Positions 61,589-64,000 of a DNA stretch of 64,000 bases are shown piece after piece. The stretch's first letter is position 1. Each line of letters opens with the position of its first letter. Location of the stretch: positions 1,116,001 to 1,180,000 of the forward strand of contig NZ_VOBC01000001.1 in the NCBI RefSeq assembly GCF_008369195.1, given 5' to 3'. The position numbers and the translations under genes are program-made. A model generated the notes under the pieces. It was not told where the DNA came from. It saw only the letters and a list, made by a program, of their open reading frames with translations, and did no database searches. The stretch is from Sporosarcina sp. ANT_H38 (GTDB taxonomy: Bacteria > Bacillota > Bacilli > Bacillales_A > Planococcaceae).

Positions 61589-62299
61589 ATGGCAACAGAC
61601 TTAAATCTATTTCTCGCTTTCGGTGCCGGTTTCTTAAGTTTCATATCACCGTGTACATTGCCGTTGTATCCAGCATTCATTTCGTATATTACTGGTATGT
61701 CACTGGATGATCTAAAATCGGACTCGAAACGCATGAGCAGAAGCGGCATGCTTCATACACTGTTCTTCTTGTTAGGATTCTCTATTATATTCATTGTAAT
61801 CGGCTACAGTACATCCTTTGTAGGCACATTTTTCCAGGAAAACCAGGAGATATTGAGACAAGCGGGAGCAATCTTCGTTGTCTTATTCGGACTCATGATC
61901 GTCGGAGTGTTTACACCTGAATTCCTGATGAAAGAAAGAAAACTGCAGTTCAAAAATAGACCTGCCGGATACTTAGGTACCATGGTTATCGGGATTGCAT
62001 TCGCTGCAGGTTGGCAACCGTGTTCTGGTCCGATTATTGGGGCTATTATTACACTTGCTGCCTCAAATCCTGGATCGGGTATGATTTATATGATTATGTA
62101 CGTCCTTGGTTTTGCTATTCCATTTTTCGTACTGTCTTTCTTCATTACACGCCTTTCCTGGATTCGAACTCACAGTGGTTTAATCATGAAAATAGGTGGT
62201 TATGTGATGATCGGAGTTGGAATTTTGCTGTTTTTCAATGGCATGCAGTACATAACGAGCTTACTAAGTCCTATTTTTGGCGATTTCATGGGCTTCTGA
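61589..62299 (+). CDS. ccdA: Cytochrome c biogenesis protein CcdA
   Basis: A 236-aa membrane protein with six helices. It moves reducing equivalents from cytoplasmic thioredoxin to outside thiol proteins (ResA, StoA) for cytochrome c and spore cortex assembly. The two functional cysteines lie in FISPCTLPLYPAF (helix 1) and WQPCSGPIIGA (helix 4). The ATG follows AAGGGGAGA. It heads a run of three same-direction genes. Confidence 0.95.
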   Translation: MATDLNLFLAFGAGFLSFISPCTLPLYPAFISYITGMSLDDLKSDSKRMSRSGMLHTLFFLLGFSIIFIVIGYSTSFVGTFFQENQEILRQAGAIFVVLFGLMIVGVFTPEFLMKERKLQFKNRPAGYLGTMVIGIAFAAGWQPCSGPIIGAIITLAASNPGSGMIYMIMYVLGFAIPFFVLSFFITRLSWIRTHSGLIMKIGGYVMIGVGILLFFNGMQYITSLLSPIFGDFMGF

Positions 62300-62319
62300 T
62301 TTAAGTTTGGAGGAATACA

Positions 62320-62628
62320 ATGAAGGAAATTAAATCATTTGAGGAATGGCTTGAAACAGTTAAACTAAAAAGAAAGCTGCTCCTTTTTGTGAAAACCGAT
62401 AATTGTTCAGTTTGTGTTGGATTATATCCACAAGTGAAAGCATTGGAAACGGTTTATCGATTACCCTTTTATATAGTGAATGTTGCGGAAGTACCTGAAA
62501 TAGCAGGACAGCTATCGTTGTTTACGGCGCCTGTTGTCTTGTTATTCCATGAAGGGAAAGAATATGCACGATTCGCACGTTTTGTCTCGATGGAAGGATT
62601 GAAACGTCGCTTGGAGGAAATACAATGA
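62320..62628 (+). CDS. Thioredoxin-family protein between ccdA and ccdC
   Basis: A 102-aa thioredoxin-fold protein with a CSVC redox pair (about Cys30-Cys33) and the cis-proline TAPVVLLF. No signal peptide, so it should work in the cytoplasm, possibly as an electron donor to CcdA. In B. subtilis this place holds yneI (ccdB), a receiver-domain protein, so this order differs. The gene overlaps ccdC by four bases (ATGA). Confidence 0.85.
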   Translation: MKEIKSFEEWLETVKLKRKLLLFVKTDNCSVCVGLYPQVKALETVYRLPFYIVNVAEVPEIAGQLSLFTAPVVLLFHEGKEYARFARFVSMEGLKRRLEEIQ

Positions 62629-63125
62629 ACGAAATGATTGAAACGATTTTCACGAAAGTGCCCCCCGGGTATCTCATTATAGGTTCTACTGTCCTAGCGC
62701 TATTTATGGGGACGATGGCGCTTATTATCCGGACAAAAGCGGCAAAGAGACCAGTTACTCCTATGAAAATTATCTTGCCGCCTCTCTTTATGTCCACAGG
62801 TGCACTGATGTTTATATTCGAGGAATTTCGGATTCCGCTGTCTCAAGTGCTCGAAGCCCTCTTAGTCGGGTTGCTATTTTCAATTATCTTAATAAAGACA
62901 ACAAATTTCGAACGCAAAGACGGCGACATCTATATGAAACGATCGAAGGCATTCCTTTTTATCTTACTCGGGCTACTTATCGTCCGGCTCATCGGAAAAT
63001 TAGTTCTCAGCAATACAATCGATGTAGGGGAACTTGGTGGCATGTTCTGGATTCTTGCATTTGGCATGATTGTTCCTTGGAGGATTGGCATGCTTCTCAA
63101 GTATAAAAAAATACAAGAACAATAG
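62625..63125 (+). CDS. ccdC: CcdC-family membrane protein (YneJ, DUF1453)
   Basis: A 166-aa protein with five predicted helices (LIIGSTVLALFMGTMALIIR, MKIILPPLFMSTGALMFIFE and others), matching B. subtilis CcdC/YneJ. It is genetically linked to ccdA but not essential for cytochrome c in B. subtilis. It overlaps the thioredoxin-like gene by four bases, so the two are coupled. Confidence 0.9.
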   Translation: MNEMIETIFTKVPPGYLIIGSTVLALFMGTMALIIRTKAAKRPVTPMKIILPPLFMSTGALMFIFEEFRIPLSQVLEALLVGLLFSIILIKTTNFERKDGDIYMKRSKAFLFILLGLLIVRLIGKLVLSNTIDVGELGGMFWILAFGMIVPWRIGMLLKYKKIQEQ

Positions 63126-63172
63126 ATGTAAAAAGGTGTCCGCAATTAAATTGCGGACACCTTTTTACATCT
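63124..63172. terminator. Bidirectional terminator between ccdC and yneK
   Basis: A perfect stem of about 23 bp with a 3-base loop and T-runs on both sides, between convergent genes. Confidence 0.9.
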
Positions 63173-63193
63173 AGACCCCAGTATTTTGTTAAA

Positions 63194-63619
63194 TTAAAAC
63201 AAATCCTCATATGGGGTCAGATCGAATTCCATTGAAGTCAGTTTTTTGCGAAGGAATTTATGGTCCCGTTTCGGCGTTGCTTGTATATATCCACGGATAA
63301 TAAGATCAGTATCAATTTTCTTCGCATTTTCTTCGAGTGCAATCTCGCCAATCTTTCCTGCGATTTTTTGCTTCGCTACAGGGCGGAATAATTCCGGTAC
63401 TGGGACGACCAGCTCATTTAATAATAGTTTTGCTTCGTTATTCCAAAGGTGAAGAGAGCTCTCCACATAATGCTCTTCCCAATCAAGTGTAGATTTCCCA
63501 TCCGCTTTTGGAAATACTTTTAGAAACTTCCGGAACATGAAAAAGCCTCCGATGCCGAAAAGTCCAATAAGGACTACGCACCAAAAAATGATGAACCACA
63601 TAAATAGATCGTCTTGCAA
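63194..63619 (-). CDS. yneK: DUF2621 membrane protein YneK
   Basis: A 141-aa protein with one N-terminal membrane helix (MWFIIFWCVVLIGLFGIGGF) and a cytoplasmic part (WEEHYVESSLHLWNNEAKLL and AVPEL-like helices). It matches B. subtilis YneK in length and place: yneK follows ccdC there too. Function unknown. The start has an AGAGGTGAAG site. Confidence 0.9.
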   Translation of the reverse strand: MQDDLFMWFIIFWCVVLIGLFGIGGFFMFRKFLKVFPKADGKSTLDWEEHYVESSLHLWNNEAKLLLNELVVPVPELFRPVAKQKIAGKIGEIALEENAKKIDTDLIIRGYIQATPKRDHKFLRKKLTSMEFDLTPYEDLF

Positions 63620-64000
63620 AATTCTTCACCTCTTCCATTCTACTCACCATTATAAGAGCATCTGTAAAAAAATACACGGACAATGTATTTTTTCCCTTAA
63701 TTTCACACTATAAATGGAGAGAAAAGAGGTGATCCACATGGTGACCAGCAAATTTAAGAAGGATTAACCATTTATCTCTTTAATCGTATTGAAGTCATTC
63801 TATCCGAAGCAATCGAAAGCATTACTACAAAATTTGTGGCCAGGTGGTGATCAAGTTATTTACTGATTAATCGACAGACGTATTAAAAAGTATAAGTTTT
63901 AAACCTGAGCACTCTCTAGACGACAGCGCCTCGCGCCTCCAGCAGGGGACTAGAACTACATTCCTCCTGTTTTTCGGGTCTACCAAAGCTCTTGCACATT
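63620..64000. other. Right-end region without a supported gene
   Basis: A strong AGAGGTGATCC at 63726 stands before an ATG (63739) that opens only nine codons (MVTSKFKKD). This may be the broken beginning of a small gene or a leader peptide. The rest shows no open frame of note. Confidence 0.4.

Noticed and set aside
1..64000. tRNA, rRNA or tmRNA genes
   Set aside because: No cloverleaf, GTTCGA-type T-loop context or rRNA signature was found on reading both strands; the only tRNA-related element is the T-box leader.

Overview
The window looks like a chromosomal segment of a low-GC, endospore-type Bacillales bacterium, most likely Planococcaceae (Sporosarcina or Lysinibacillus-like). This rests on strong AGGAGG-type ribosome binding sites, frequent TTG and GTG starts, a T-box leader before proC, the ccdA/ccdC/yneK order and many small Bacillus-type families. 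The genus is inferred. I see no rRNA, tRNA or CRISPR.

Layout. 1-3.3 kb: end of gltB, then gltD (glutamate synthase), convergent with a small membrane protein. 3.9-5.0 kb: two copper-tolerance-type genes (a Cys-rich four-helix protein and a DUF1541 lipoprotein). 5.7-7.4 kb: a small protein coupled to an amidase, followed by 1.1 kb without a clear gene. 8.5-13 kb: scattered small genes, including an Rrf2 regulator next to a thioredoxin-reductase-like enzyme. 13.6-19.2 kb: an alcohol dehydrogenase regulon. A Zn-dependent ADH sits behind a near-consensus sigma-54 promoter. It is convergent with an operon of Fe-dependent ADH, sensor kinase and sigma-54-dependent response regulator. 19.3-24.6 kb: a metal block with a decayed copZ copy, a CDF exporter, csoR, copZ, copA and a glutaredoxin-like protein. 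24.7-28.2 kb: an S66 peptidase, an orphan prophage endolysin with an internal start, a dense cluster of perfect hairpins, a Cys/Arg/His-rich mini-protein and an IS3 remnant. 28.4-31.6 kb: HAD, Nudix and GNAT genes plus gene fragments. 31.7-33.4 kb: proC behind its T-box, abutted by a truncated ydjI-like gene. 33.6-38.5 kb: MBL hydrolase, SDR, a double winged-helix regulator, an EPSP synthase and a TPR protein. 38.6-40.9 kb: a GAF sensor kinase/NarL regulator pair with a CxC...CxC motif (AirSR/YhcYZ-like). 41-46.9 kb: VOC, SAP/DUF6434, MBL (probable CTG start), MaoC-like and GNAT genes. 47.3-50.4 kb: a tyrosine recombinase divergent from an HTH plus ribbon-helix-helix protein across about 0.9 kb of AT-rich repeat-bearing DNA. 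50.6-57.5 kb: acetyltransferases, an APH-like kinase, a MerR regulator, lipoproteins and an amino-acid permease. 57.8-61.4 kb: an asymmetric BmrCD-like ABC exporter. 61.6-63.6 kb: ccdA, a thioredoxin-like gene, ccdC and yneK.

The strongest system-level signals are four. First, the sigma-54 alcohol dehydrogenase regulon, where regulator, probable sensor enzyme and target promoter are all visible. Second, the recombinase / DNA-binding-protein pair with its repeat-rich centre. Third, the endolysin that appears to encode a second free C-terminal domain from an internal ribosome binding site. Fourth, the duplicated and rewired copZ-copA control region now in front of the CDF exporter. Many relics (FtsW/RodA, IS3, IS110, holin, ydjI, copZ, DUF3221-adjacent) show active gene decay between intact operons.
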